Below, piece after piece: positions 8,587 through 17,431 of a DNA stretch of 64,000 bases. Location of the stretch: the NCBI GenBank assembly GCA_001898405.1, contig MKTW01000010.1, forward strand, positions 44,395 to 108,394, given 5' to 3'. Under the pieces are notes generated by a model. That model was not told where the DNA came from. It made no database searches and saw only the letters and a list, made by a program, of their open reading frames with translations. Source of the DNA: Sphingobacteriales bacterium 44-61. Its GTDB lineage: Bacteria > Bacteroidota > Bacteroidia > Chitinophagales > Chitinophagaceae. Position 1 is the first letter of the stretch; every line of letters begins with the position of its first letter. Both the position numbers and the translations under genes were made by a program.

Positions 8587-10122
8587 ATGAAGATCACTAA
8601 CCGGTGGCTTTGCTGCATATGGGCAGTTTGCATAACGATGGGTACGGCTATTCATACAAAAGCTCAATTGTATGATGTGACCAACTATGGTGCTATAGGT
8701 AATGGAATAACAGACAATACCGTTGCTATCCAGAAAGCGATTGATGAGTGTGCAAAAACTGGCGGGAAGGTTTATTTCCCCGGAGGCTCTTTTTTAACTG
8801 CTACACTGGTGCTTAAAAGCAATGTGACTTTGCATATATCATCTCATGCAACCATACTCGGACATACTGATCCCAAACAATATCCTTACCAGGATGCTGG
8901 TATACGTTTTTATGGAGAAGAATGGGCCAGGCAGGCATTGATCTTCTGCAAAAACCAGGAGAATGTAGGCATCGAAGGCAGCGGCACTATTGACGGGCAG
9001 GGTGCAAGCTTTGTGGTGAACACGATCAAAAAACCTGACCGCTACCGCGACCGGCCTTATTTGTTATGGTTTGCCGGATGTAAAGATGTAACGGTAAAAG
9101 GTATCAGCCTACGCAATTCTGCTTTCTGGATGCAGCATTACCTGGGCTGTGAGTTTGTATGGATCGACGGCATAAGGGTATGGAACCATTCCAATAAGAA
9201 CAATGACCTGATGGACATTGATGGCTGCAAAAATGTAACCATCTCCAATGTGATCGGCGATTCAGATGATGACGGCATTACCATTAAAAGCACTTCATCT
9301 CTTATTTCAGAAAATATAACGATCACTAATTGCGTAGTGAGCAGTCATTGCAACGCAATAAAATTCGGTACTGAGTCCACCGGCGGATTCAGGAATGTGG
9401 TAATCAGCAATTGTGTGATCAAGCCTTCAGGCCAGTTGAGCACTATCTACGGAAAGCCGGCAGGAATGGGAGGGCTTGCCCTGGAGGTTGTGGATGGCGG
9501 CATCATGGAAAATATTACGATTGATAATATCGTGATCGATGGACCGCTGGTGCCGATCTTCATGCGATTGGGCAACAGGGCCAGAAAACATACTGCTGAT
9601 GCGGTTGCACCGCCTTTGGGCAGGATCAGGAATATCAGCCTGTCGAATATCATTGCTACCGGTGCCGATGAAACGGGCTGCTCTATTACCGGCATAGCAA
9701 AGGCGCCGATTGAAAATATCTCCCTGCATAATATCCGCATTGAAACGAAAGGAGGAGACAGCCTGGTTGATCTGTTTAAACCCGTGGTAGAAAAGGAAGA
9801 AGAATATCCTGAGGGAATTATGTTTGGGAAACTGCCATCTTATGGTTTCTTTATCCGCCATGCAAAAGAAGTGAAGATGTCGGGTATTACATTGCGTTCA
9901 ACAGGTCGCGAGAACCGTCCTGGCATCGTGGTGAATAATGCCAGTAAATTTTACCTGAATGGCCTGGACATTCAATCAACAGACTCCACCAAAGCCGTCG
10001 TGTATGTCAGCGAAAGTAAGGATGGTACGATAACCAATAATCTTCAATACTATCCGGCTCAACAATTTTTATTGAAGGATAAAACATCCACCAATATCAT
10101 TTTTGACAAACCAAGAAAATAG
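8587..10122 (+). CDS. Secreted GH28-like right-handed beta-helix glycosidase
   Basis: A 511-residue protein with a signal peptide (cleavage near THTKA-QLYD read as residues 23-28). The N-terminal segment VTNYGAIGNGITDNTVAIQ marks the pectate-lyase-3/GH28 entry. GH28 catalytic motifs are recognisable: NNDLMD (205-210) for the N-x-D-G motif and DDGITIK (228-234) with the catalytic Asp pair. The usual GHG motif appears as SHC (253-255), followed by NAIKFGTES, so the histidine is kept while the flanking glycines are not. Repeated I/V-rich turns (ENISLHNIRIET and similar) show the beta-helix. It may cleave galacturonan-like or other glycosidic bonds. The divergent GHG motif argues against simple annotation as polygalacturonase. 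Confidence 0.75.
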   Translation: MKITNRWLCCIWAVCITMGTAIHTKAQLYDVTNYGAIGNGITDNTVAIQKAIDECAKTGGKVYFPGGSFLTATLVLKSNVTLHISSHATILGHTDPKQYPYQDAGIRFYGEEWARQALIFCKNQENVGIEGSGTIDGQGASFVVNTIKKPDRYRDRPYLLWFAGCKDVTVKGISLRNSAFWMQHYLGCEFVWIDGIRVWNHSNKNNDLMDIDGCKNVTISNVIGDSDDDGITIKSTSSLISENITITNCVVSSHCNAIKFGTESTGGFRNVVISNCVIKPSGQLSTIYGKPAGMGGLALEVVDGGIMENITIDNIVIDGPLVPIFMRLGNRARKHTADAVAPPLGRIRNISLSNIIATGADETGCSITGIAKAPIENISLHNIRIETKGGDSLVDLFKPVVEKEEEYPEGIMFGKLPSYGFFIRHAKEVKMSGITLRSTGRENRPGIVVNNASKFYLNGLDIQSTDSTKAVVYVSESKDGTITNNLQYYPAQQFLLKDKTSTNIIFDKPRK

Positions 10123-10130
10123 CTTGTGAT

Positions 10131-11828
10131 ATGAGATCATACCGGAACAGATGGAACATATTGACCGCTCTGCTGCTGATTAGCCTTCCTTCTTTTAGTC
10201 AGCAGGCCGATGCATTGAGCTTATCCCGGAAAGTGGCAGATAAGATCATTGCTGACACAAGGTTTGAATGGAAATGGGTGCTGCAAAAAGAGGAGCTGGG
10301 TATGCAGGTGATAGATTTCCGGTTCTTATCCCTAAAGGAAAAGGAAAATGCTTATGCGTTGAGGAAAATGGAAGTGAAAAAGGATACAATCATAAGGTTT
10401 GGCATTACCGCTGCAGGAAATATAAAGGTCTGGATAAATAAAAAGCTTGCCTGGCAGCAACAGGAAGGGGCGTCACTTAATCCTGTTGAGGAGGCTTACA
10501 ATAGGTTCCGGTTTGATCATTATTTTACTGTGCCATTAAAGAAAGGCATCAGTGAATTATTGATTGCTTATGAAAACAGTGCCGCCAATCCTGTAATTTT
10601 CTTAAGGCCTGTAACAATGGCCGGCGACCTTGAGCCATCTGTTGCTCCTCTGGTACAATGGACATACGCTGGCCCCTTCGGGCAGCAGGGCAATACGCCT
10701 CTGCAATCCATTCAGCCCTACTATAAAAACGATGGAAAGATCCTTAACTGGCAAACAGCCCCACAACGGTTTCTGCCGGAATTGGTCATAGACAGCCAGG
10801 CAGCTTACCAGCGTGATCCATATGCTGACTGGCAATATTCACATGGTACTATGGTTTGGAGCATACTGGCACTGGAAAAGGAAACCAAAAACAACCGTTA
10901 CCTCCCTTTTGTAAAAAAATATGCCGGCTTTATACTGGATAATTATGACTATATAAAATGGCAATATGATTCTTTATATGCATGGCGTGGCAGTTATCAC
11001 CGCATCTTCCGCCGCACTATGCTGGATGATGCAGGGGCGCCGGCACTTTCTTTTGCAGGGTTGTATGTAGATGAAAAGGATGAAGCGATCGGTAAATTCC
11101 TGGAGCCTTTGCTTGACTATGTTTCTACTAAGCAAGTACGATTGCAAGACAGTACCTTCTGCCGCCCTGAACCTGAAGAGTTCACCGTATGGGCCGATGA
11201 CCTGTTTATGAGCGTACCCTTTTTAATACGGATGGCGAAAGCAACCGGAGAAAAAAAATATATGGAAGATGCCGTGCGCCAGGTGATACAATTCCGGAAA
11301 TATTTATTGAACCCTCAAACAGGTTTATATAAACATGGCTGGTTCAGCAGGACCGGCCAGCAATCCGTAGCCTATTGGGGCCGGGCTAATGGCTGGGTAG
11401 TTTGGGCTACAGCAGAATTGCTGGACTGGCTACCCACCAATCATCCTGCGTATAAAAAAATACTGGAAGCGTTCCGCCAGCATATCACCAGCCTGGTGAA
11501 ATACCAGGACAGTGATGGTTTCTGGCACCAGGTGTTGACACGCCCTGAGTCATATAAAGAAACATCCTGCACTGCCATGTTTGCATTGGCAATGGCCAGG
11601 GGTGTGAGGAAAGGCTGGCTCAATAAATCATTCAAACAACCTGCCCTGAAAGCGTGGAGTGCTGTAGCAGGAAAGATTGATGCAAATGGTGTAGTGCATG
11701 GCATCTGCCGTGGTACCGAGATCGGCTTCGATGAGCAATTTTATTTTGACCGTAAAACGATCGATAACGATCCGCGTGGATTAGGTGCTGTGATCACTGC
11801 AGGTTTAGAAATAGCAAAACTTCCTTAA
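10131..11828 (+). CDS. Secreted GH105/GH88-like unsaturated uronyl hydrolase with N-terminal beta module
   Basis: A 565-residue exported protein with a signal peptide over residues 1-24. Residues about 40-185 form a beta-rich accessory module. The helical toroid that follows carries family landmarks: YSHGTMVWSILALE (about 236-249), MLDDAGAP (297-304), WADDLFMSVPFLIRMA (354-369), the strongly conserved WGRANGW (416-422) and ETSCTAMFALAMARG near the end. GH105 enzymes remove the 4,5-unsaturated uronic acid that lyases leave at the non-reducing end; the acidic pairs in LDD and ADD are the candidates for catalysis. It lies 8 bp after the GH28-like gene. The extra N-terminal module is longer than in the core family. 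Confidence 0.82.
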   Translation: MRSYRNRWNILTALLLISLPSFSQQADALSLSRKVADKIIADTRFEWKWVLQKEELGMQVIDFRFLSLKEKENAYALRKMEVKKDTIIRFGITAAGNIKVWINKKLAWQQQEGASLNPVEEAYNRFRFDHYFTVPLKKGISELLIAYENSAANPVIFLRPVTMAGDLEPSVAPLVQWTYAGPFGQQGNTPLQSIQPYYKNDGKILNWQTAPQRFLPELVIDSQAAYQRDPYADWQYSHGTMVWSILALEKETKNNRYLPFVKKYAGFILDNYDYIKWQYDSLYAWRGSYHRIFRRTMLDDAGAPALSFAGLYVDEKDEAIGKFLEPLLDYVSTKQVRLQDSTFCRPEPEEFTVWADDLFMSVPFLIRMAKATGEKKYMEDAVRQVIQFRKYLLNPQTGLYKHGWFSRTGQQSVAYWGRANGWVVWATAELLDWLPTNHPAYKKILEAFRQHITSLVKYQDSDGFWHQVLTRPESYKETSCTAMFALAMARGVRKGWLNKSFKQPALKAWSAVAGKIDANGVVHGICRGTEIGFDEQFYFDRKTIDNDPRGLGAVITAGLEIAKLP

Positions 11829-11846
11829 TCTGATCAAACGATTTAT

Positions 11847-14690
11847 TTGAAGTATTCTTTCATATGTATGCTGGCTGGGTTATTCTTCCTGGGTTCCTGC
11901 AATAAAAGCGGACAGGGAAAGAATTTCCTTTTTGATATGGGAGCCGATGGATCACCTGTTGCAAACGGATATACACGCATCACGAATGCAATGCCGTATG
12001 ATGCTTCGAAGGGCTATGGCTGGCTGCATGCCCCCTCCGGTGCTTTTGAAGTATTGAATGAAAAACTGCATGACCCTTCTTTACGCTCAGGTGTTTTGGG
12101 CAAAGACAGCCTGGTTTACAGGGTTGATCTGCCTGATGATGATTATTACCTTACACTTAGCGTGGGTAATAAGGATAGCATACCCATGAGTATGCTTGTT
12201 ACGGTCAATGGTGAACAATTTCCTGATACCATCAATGCTCCCTGGTACCGGCTTGCTTATAAAACAGTCAGGCATAAGGTTTCTGTAAAAGATGGAAATG
12301 TAGTGATCAATATACGGGGTATAGGAACAGAAGTGGGGTTGTATGCTGTTGAATTGAGACCCGTATTTTCCAGCCCATCTATCCGTTTTAATAACGAATT
12401 GGAAGAAGATACTTCTGCAGTGAGTGCATTCCGCTCAACACTATTGGAGAAATTGAAGAAGGATACTGCCGATATTACTTTGCTGAACCGCCTGAACATT
12501 ATTGATAAGTATCTGCTTGCCTGTTACTATTTTGATGGCGGCGGCTGGTTATGGGCAACAAGGCAAACAGGTCTGAGCCTGATCTACCGCATGTATGCAG
12601 CAGCAGATCTGCTGGAGCAAGTGATCGCAGACCCAACAGATCCATTGTATAACCGGGCAAGTTATCTTCTTGCCAGGATCTACTACTGGCTTGACCAGGA
12701 AGATAATAATCCGGCACATGAAAAAATGGCGCGTGCATATTTCACCACCCTGCAAAAAGCATATCCCGGAAATGAGATCATCAGCATGTACCTGGGAAAG
12801 AAAATAAAGAATGAAGAGTTGCCGGTTGCTACGCAGCAAGGTGCTCCTTTGTGGGCCGTCTATCAGCAGGAAGCCATGCATCGCATGCTGAAGGTGATCC
12901 ATTGGTGGGTAACGCAAAAACAAACTGCCAATGGTGAATTAGGCGGCAAGTATGGCGATGATGTGGAGATACTTCGCTGGTGGTTGCCTGCTGTTCTCGG
13001 GGCAGATGATAGCCTGGCGAAACTGGGTTATATGCGACTGGCTGATGGTGTATGGAACAGCGGACTGCTCGAGCGCGGCTTTGCAAAAAAAGTGGATGAT
13101 GTGGAGCATTCAGCAGAATTATTCCGTGACACACATCCGGGTATGTTCCTTGTCAATTACGGGGACCCTGAATATGTGGAAAGATGCATGATCAGTATGC
13201 AGAATTTTGCTGATGTATGGACGGGCATTACTTCTCTTGGTCATCGTCATTTCAGATCGTATTATCTTTCTGCAACGGAAGTGGTGCCGCAATTCCCATA
13301 TGGTGTGGATGTGGCCCTGAATGCAAGAGCTTTATTACCTGGATTGTGGGCAGCATGGTATAATGAAAATCCTTCCATTGTTCAGCAGTTCGGCGAATGG
13401 TGCAAAGCATGGATAGCTGATGCGGCAAGAACGGACAATGGCAAACCTGTCGGCGTATTGCCTTCTGCTATTGGATATGCGGGCGACAGGGTGGGAGGCG
13501 ACAGCAAAAAATGGTATAGCCCCGATCTCACTTATGACTATTATGACTGGGACCATCTCGGCCACGTGAATGAACTGCAATATCATTTGATGGGTATGTA
13601 TGCCATTACACAAAATGCCTTCTACCTGCGTACGGTTAATTTCTATAATGAGCTTATCAATAAAGCAAGGCGGGAGAAAGAATATCAGGAGGCTGCACAG
13701 CCTGGCAGTTTTGCCTGGGTGAAACAGCAATTGCTTTCCGGTGGATCAGACCATGATCCCGGCACTAATCCTATGGGTAAAGTATTTGCCATGGCCAAGC
13801 AACTTACCCGGAACAACCAGTATGATTCATTGGTGCAATGGTATGGTCAGCCTTATAACCAGTACTCCATAAGCTATAACGATACGATCCTGGAAAACGG
13901 GTTGCAAAAAATATTGGAAACCCTTCGATATAATTTTCCCCTGCTTACCAGCGAAGTAAAATTCACCGACAGGGTGTATATACCCGGCAGTAATATACTG
14001 ATGGGCATGTATACCGGGCATTTCGGGGCAGGCTATGAATACCCATCTTTGATCACTTCATGGAAAAATACCGGTAAGGATGTTGCTATTCTTGTGAAGG
14101 GAGGAAATGAACAGACAATACTTGCGTCGCTCTATAATTTTGGTAATGAAAAAACAATAGGACTGCGCACCTGGCAATTGCAACCCGGTTTGTATAAGCT
14201 GCGCTCAGGTATTGACCGCAATAATGATGGAATTGCAGATGAAAGCCTGGCCGATACTACTATTGAGCTGAAGGAAAGAGTGAATGACATATCACTGAAT
14301 CTGCCAGCCGGTAAGCTTTTGATCGTATCGGTGGAGCAATTGAAAACTTATTCCACCGGTAAATCAGCAAAGCCTGATCTTGCACTTGCAGCAAGGGATA
14401 TCACTTTTGTGAAAAATGCCGGAGAAGAAGTGGATGTTCAGGCCGTTATACACAATATCGGAAACCTGGCTGTCCGCAATTGCAAGGTCATGTTAGCAAT
14501 TGACGGGCAGGTAAAAGATAGTCTGAGTATACCTCTGCTGGAAGCGCCGAATGACCTGAAACCGCGTTCGAAGCAAGTGATTTTCAGGTTGAAACCATCA
14601 GCAGGCTTACATATGTTAACAATCAGTGCATCGTGCGGCCAGGCAGAGATCACCACCTTAAACAATTCGGTGTCGGTTAAAATGCAGTAG
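11847..14690 (+). CDS. Large lipoprotein of unknown function with helical toroid and CARDB-like C terminus
   Basis: A 947-residue protein. I favour the TTG at 11847 as the start, since it gives a charged N terminus and a lipobox (FLGSC, Cys 18), whereas the first ATG, seven codons later, would leave no positive n-region. Residues about 25-175 are beta-rich and may form a carbohydrate-binding sandwich. About 190-650 are helical with many Trp/Tyr residues (for example GGKYGDDVEILRWW and YDYYDWDHLGHVNELQYH), which suggests an (alpha/alpha) toroid. About 840-945 resemble a CARDB-type beta domain (KPDLALAARDITF, VQAVIHNIGN). No catalytic family was recognised. It follows the GH105-like gene by 18 bp and ends the operon. 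Confidence 0.6.
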   Translation: MKYSFICMLAGLFFLGSCNKSGQGKNFLFDMGADGSPVANGYTRITNAMPYDASKGYGWLHAPSGAFEVLNEKLHDPSLRSGVLGKDSLVYRVDLPDDDYYLTLSVGNKDSIPMSMLVTVNGEQFPDTINAPWYRLAYKTVRHKVSVKDGNVVINIRGIGTEVGLYAVELRPVFSSPSIRFNNELEEDTSAVSAFRSTLLEKLKKDTADITLLNRLNIIDKYLLACYYFDGGGWLWATRQTGLSLIYRMYAAADLLEQVIADPTDPLYNRASYLLARIYYWLDQEDNNPAHEKMARAYFTTLQKAYPGNEIISMYLGKKIKNEELPVATQQGAPLWAVYQQEAMHRMLKVIHWWVTQKQTANGELGGKYGDDVEILRWWLPAVLGADDSLAKLGYMRLADGVWNSGLLERGFAKKVDDVEHSAELFRDTHPGMFLVNYGDPEYVERCMISMQNFADVWTGITSLGHRHFRSYYLSATEVVPQFPYGVDVALNARALLPGLWAAWYNENPSIVQQFGEWCKAWIADAARTDNGKPVGVLPSAIGYAGDRVGGDSKKWYSPDLTYDYYDWDHLGHVNELQYHLMGMYAITQNAFYLRTVNFYNELINKARREKEYQEAAQPGSFAWVKQQLLSGGSDHDPGTNPMGKVFAMAKQLTRNNQYDSLVQWYGQPYNQYSISYNDTILENGLQKILETLRYNFPLLTSEVKFTDRVYIPGSNILMGMYTGHFGAGYEYPSLITSWKNTGKDVAILVKGGNEQTILASLYNFGNEKTIGLRTWQLQPGLYKLRSGIDRNNDGIADESLADTTIELKERVNDISLNLPAGKLLIVSVEQLKTYSTGKSAKPDLALAARDITFVKNAGEEVDVQAVIHNIGNLAVRNCKVMLAIDGQVKDSLSIPLLEAPNDLKPRSKQVIFRLKPSAGLHMLTISASCGQAEITTLNNSVSVKMQ

Positions 14691-14730
14691 CAGTGAGGAA
14701 AGTGTCGATTTCTTTATAAAAAATTTAGAG

Positions 14731-14754
14731 ATTTCCGGGTACGTTACCGGAAAT
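14731..14754. promoter_or_regulatory. Palindromic candidate operator upstream of the GH20-like gene
   Basis: Perfect 8-bp arms, ATTTCCGG (14731-14738) and CCGGAAAT (14747-14754), flank a centre with CG at the dyad. The reverse strand contains ACGTACCCGGAAA, identical to 7598-7610. The site lies in the 188-bp gap before the gene at 14879, about 125 bp from the ATG. It is a plausible LacI-family operator. Confidence 0.5.
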
Positions 14755-14788
14755 TAATCCTATATTAGTGTTGTATAACGATTGGATC

Positions 14789-14839
14789 CTGGAAAATGCC
14801 CTGATTCGTTTTGTTGCAGATGTTCGTGGTATTTTCCAG
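14789..14839. repeat. Imperfect 12-bp inverted repeat in the GH20-like promoter region
   Basis: CTGGAAAATGCC (14789-14800) and GGTATTTTCCAG (14828-14839) are complementary except for one G-T position and are 27 bp apart. It lies between the palindrome at 14731 and the gene start at 14879. It could be a second regulatory site or a leader hairpin. No function can be assigned. Confidence 0.3.
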
Positions 14840-14878
14840 ATTTGGATTCTTCTATTAGTTTAAAAGGCTTTGAAATAA

Positions 14879-17431
14879 ATGAGGACTATTAGTAGGAACT
14901 TCTTGCTGTTGATCATTGTGCTTTTTGCTGGCGCAAACTGCTGGTCGAACGACCTGCCGGTACTGCCTTATCCCCAACAGGTATCTTTATCTCCCCAAAC
15001 CATTTCTTTTCCTGCCAGCTTGCGTTTCCAAAACCAGGGGCTTGATCAGGCTGCTGCAGAGCGGCTTAAAGAGAACTGGAACAAATTTGTTGCGGAAGAG
15101 AAAAGCAACAAATTGCCGCAAGCAGATATCACACTTGCACTTATTGGAAAAAACAAAAGAACCGATTCCCTTTTACAGGCCGAAGCTGGTGATCAGCTTG
15201 ATAAGATCGGGAAGGAAGGATATGTGCTGCTGGTGAATAAAAAGCAACGGTTGATCGCTGCTAATACGGAAACCGGCCTTTTTTATGGTTTGCAAACATT
15301 GAAACAACTCACCAGGAGCAAATGGAATACAGCTTTATCTATTACTGACTGGCCTTCTTTTGAACACCGCGTGATATATGATGATATCAGCCGTGGCCCT
15401 ATCCCCACTGTTGATTATATAAAGAAACAGATTGAAAGAATGGCTGAGCTGAAGATCAACTACCTTTCTTTCTATATCGAACATGTGGTCCAGCCTCTGT
15501 CTCATCCTGATTTTGCTCCAGCTAATGGCAAACTCACCATTCCACAGATAAAAGAATTATCTGCATATGCTGCCAGGTACCAGATGCAGTTGATCGGCAG
15601 TTTCCAATCATTCGGACATTTTGAAAAGATCCTCGCACTGCCTCAATACAAATCAATGGGTGAGACCTCTACATTGATCTCACCGCTTGATCCAAAAGCA
15701 AGAAAATTCCTGGCAGATGTGATCGGTGAATTGTGTGATGCATTCAGCGCACCTTATTTTAATGTAAACTGTGATGAAACTTTTGACCTGGGAAAAGGCA
15801 GGTCAAAGCCTTATATTGACAGTATCGGTCAGGCCCGGTTTTATGCTGACCACCTGAAATTCCTTTATGATGTGGTTAAAAGCCATGGGAAGCGGATGAT
15901 GATGTGGGGCGATATCGCTTTGCAGCATGAAGAAGTGCTGGACATGCTGCCCAAAGACGTGATCTATCTCACCTGGGAATATGGCGACAAAAAAAGTTTT
16001 GATCCATGGATCAAGCCTTTCACAGAGCGTGGACTGGAATTCATGGTTTGCCCCGGCATACTCAATTCTTACCGTATGTTTCCGGATATGGCAATGGCTA
16101 AAGCAAATATCAAAGGGTTTCTGGAACAGGGTAAGCTGAATGGCTCTACAGGCGCATTTACTACTATCTGGGACGACGGCGGCACTTATCTTTTTGCAGG
16201 CGACTGGTATGGTGTGTATGTAGCAGCAGAAAAAAGCTGGAATGTAAGCACATCTTACGAAAATAGTTTTGATCAACGCTTCTCCCTTGCTGCCTATAAC
16301 AGCAAAGACGATAATTATGTAAAGGCCCTGTTCAAGCTGATGGAGTTAAGAGGACTGGAACTTACCTATAACCTGAATGATCAGCTCTGGTATCAGAAAA
16401 TACTGCCCGATAGTGGCAAGCAACTTATCCTCAACAATTCATCTACTGCAAAAGCGACTGAAATATTAAATGCAGCTACTGCTTACGTTAATGCAGCTAA
16501 AGGCAGCAGAAACCTGTCTGATATTGATGCATTGAAATATGCAATAGGTCAATATAAACTGATCATTGATACAAGAGTGGCCATCGCTGATATAGTAAAA
16601 AAATATGCAGAAGCTGCTCTATCGGCTAATGCTGCTAAAATTAAAGGACTGTTGCAGGAAAGCATCGACGCGGCAAATGCCCTGCAAAAGCGATATGCGA
16701 CGCATGCCGAATGGTTCCGTAAGTCCTGGTTGAGCGAAAACCAGTTGTACTGGCTCGATAAGACCATGGAGCCATATAATAAAAAGAGAAATGACCTGTT
16801 GCAACTGCAGCAGCAACTTACAGCAGCCCGCGCTGAAATTGCAAGTCACCATGCTATTCCGCCGGCATCTGCGCTCCGGTTGAACATTACCGTGAGCGAC
16901 CGTTTTTATTTTAAGAACTGGATGGTCGGAGGCCCCTTTCCTTTAGCTGACAAAAGTGAATTGCCAGGATTCCTGTATTCTTCCAATAAAGAATATGATA
17001 AGCCACCATCCCCTGGCGATTTTACTCATTACCTGGGAAAAACTTACCGCTGGCAGAAATATTCTTCAACTGAAGGAGGGATCATTGATCTGGATGCTAA
17101 TTATAAAAACCCTGTTTCTGTATCAGGATATGCATACTGCCTGATCAATGCGGAGAAAGCTGTTAACGCCAATGCTTTTATTACGGTGAATGATGAAACT
17201 GAAGTGTATTGCAATGGTGTAAAAGTATTTTCAGGCACCGGACGCAGCTCCGGAGAAGAACAGCTCAACCTGCCTCTTAAAGGAGGTGTGAATCATGTAC
17301 TGGTGAAAATAAGAAAGCAAAATGATCGGCCCTGGACTTTTACATTCAGACTGCAGGACGATCTTGCCATTACCAATCATAAACACAAGTATACACTGAA
17401 TGCAAAAGATCAAACATTTGAGGCCGATTAA
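14879..17431 (+). CDS. Secreted GH20-like glycosidase (beta-N-acetylhexosaminidase superfamily)
   Basis: An 850-residue exported protein with a signal peptide over residues 1-23. Residues 27-150 match the GH20b cap (PVLPYPQQVSLSP, then GYVLLV and TETGLFYGLQTLKQL). The TIM barrel starts at SITDWPSFEHRVIYDDISRG (154-173). The GH20 catalytic Asp-Glu pair is present as D299-E300 in FNVNCDETFDLG. The usual HxGGDE context is altered to NVNCDE, so it is a divergent member and its substrate may not be simple chitobiose. A helical region (about 520-650) and a beta-rich C terminus (about 660-850) follow. Its last 32 bp overlap the next gene, so the two are co-transcribed. The nearby nagB and murQ genes support an amino-sugar substrate. 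Confidence 0.75.
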   Translation: MRTISRNFLLLIIVLFAGANCWSNDLPVLPYPQQVSLSPQTISFPASLRFQNQGLDQAAAERLKENWNKFVAEEKSNKLPQADITLALIGKNKRTDSLLQAEAGDQLDKIGKEGYVLLVNKKQRLIAANTETGLFYGLQTLKQLTRSKWNTALSITDWPSFEHRVIYDDISRGPIPTVDYIKKQIERMAELKINYLSFYIEHVVQPLSHPDFAPANGKLTIPQIKELSAYAARYQMQLIGSFQSFGHFEKILALPQYKSMGETSTLISPLDPKARKFLADVIGELCDAFSAPYFNVNCDETFDLGKGRSKPYIDSIGQARFYADHLKFLYDVVKSHGKRMMMWGDIALQHEEVLDMLPKDVIYLTWEYGDKKSFDPWIKPFTERGLEFMVCPGILNSYRMFPDMAMAKANIKGFLEQGKLNGSTGAFTTIWDDGGTYLFAGDWYGVYVAAEKSWNVSTSYENSFDQRFSLAAYNSKDDNYVKALFKLMELRGLELTYNLNDQLWYQKILPDSGKQLILNNSSTAKATEILNAATAYVNAAKGSRNLSDIDALKYAIGQYKLIIDTRVAIADIVKKYAEAALSANAAKIKGLLQESIDAANALQKRYATHAEWFRKSWLSENQLYWLDKTMEPYNKKRNDLLQLQQQLTAARAEIASHHAIPPASALRLNITVSDRFYFKNWMVGGPFPLADKSELPGFLYSSNKEYDKPPSPGDFTHYLGKTYRWQKYSSTEGGIIDLDANYKNPVSVSGYAYCLINAEKAVNANAFITVNDETEVYCNGVKVFSGTGRSSGEEQLNLPLKGGVNHVLVKIRKQNDRPWTFTFRLQDDLAITNHKHKYTLNAKDQTFEAD

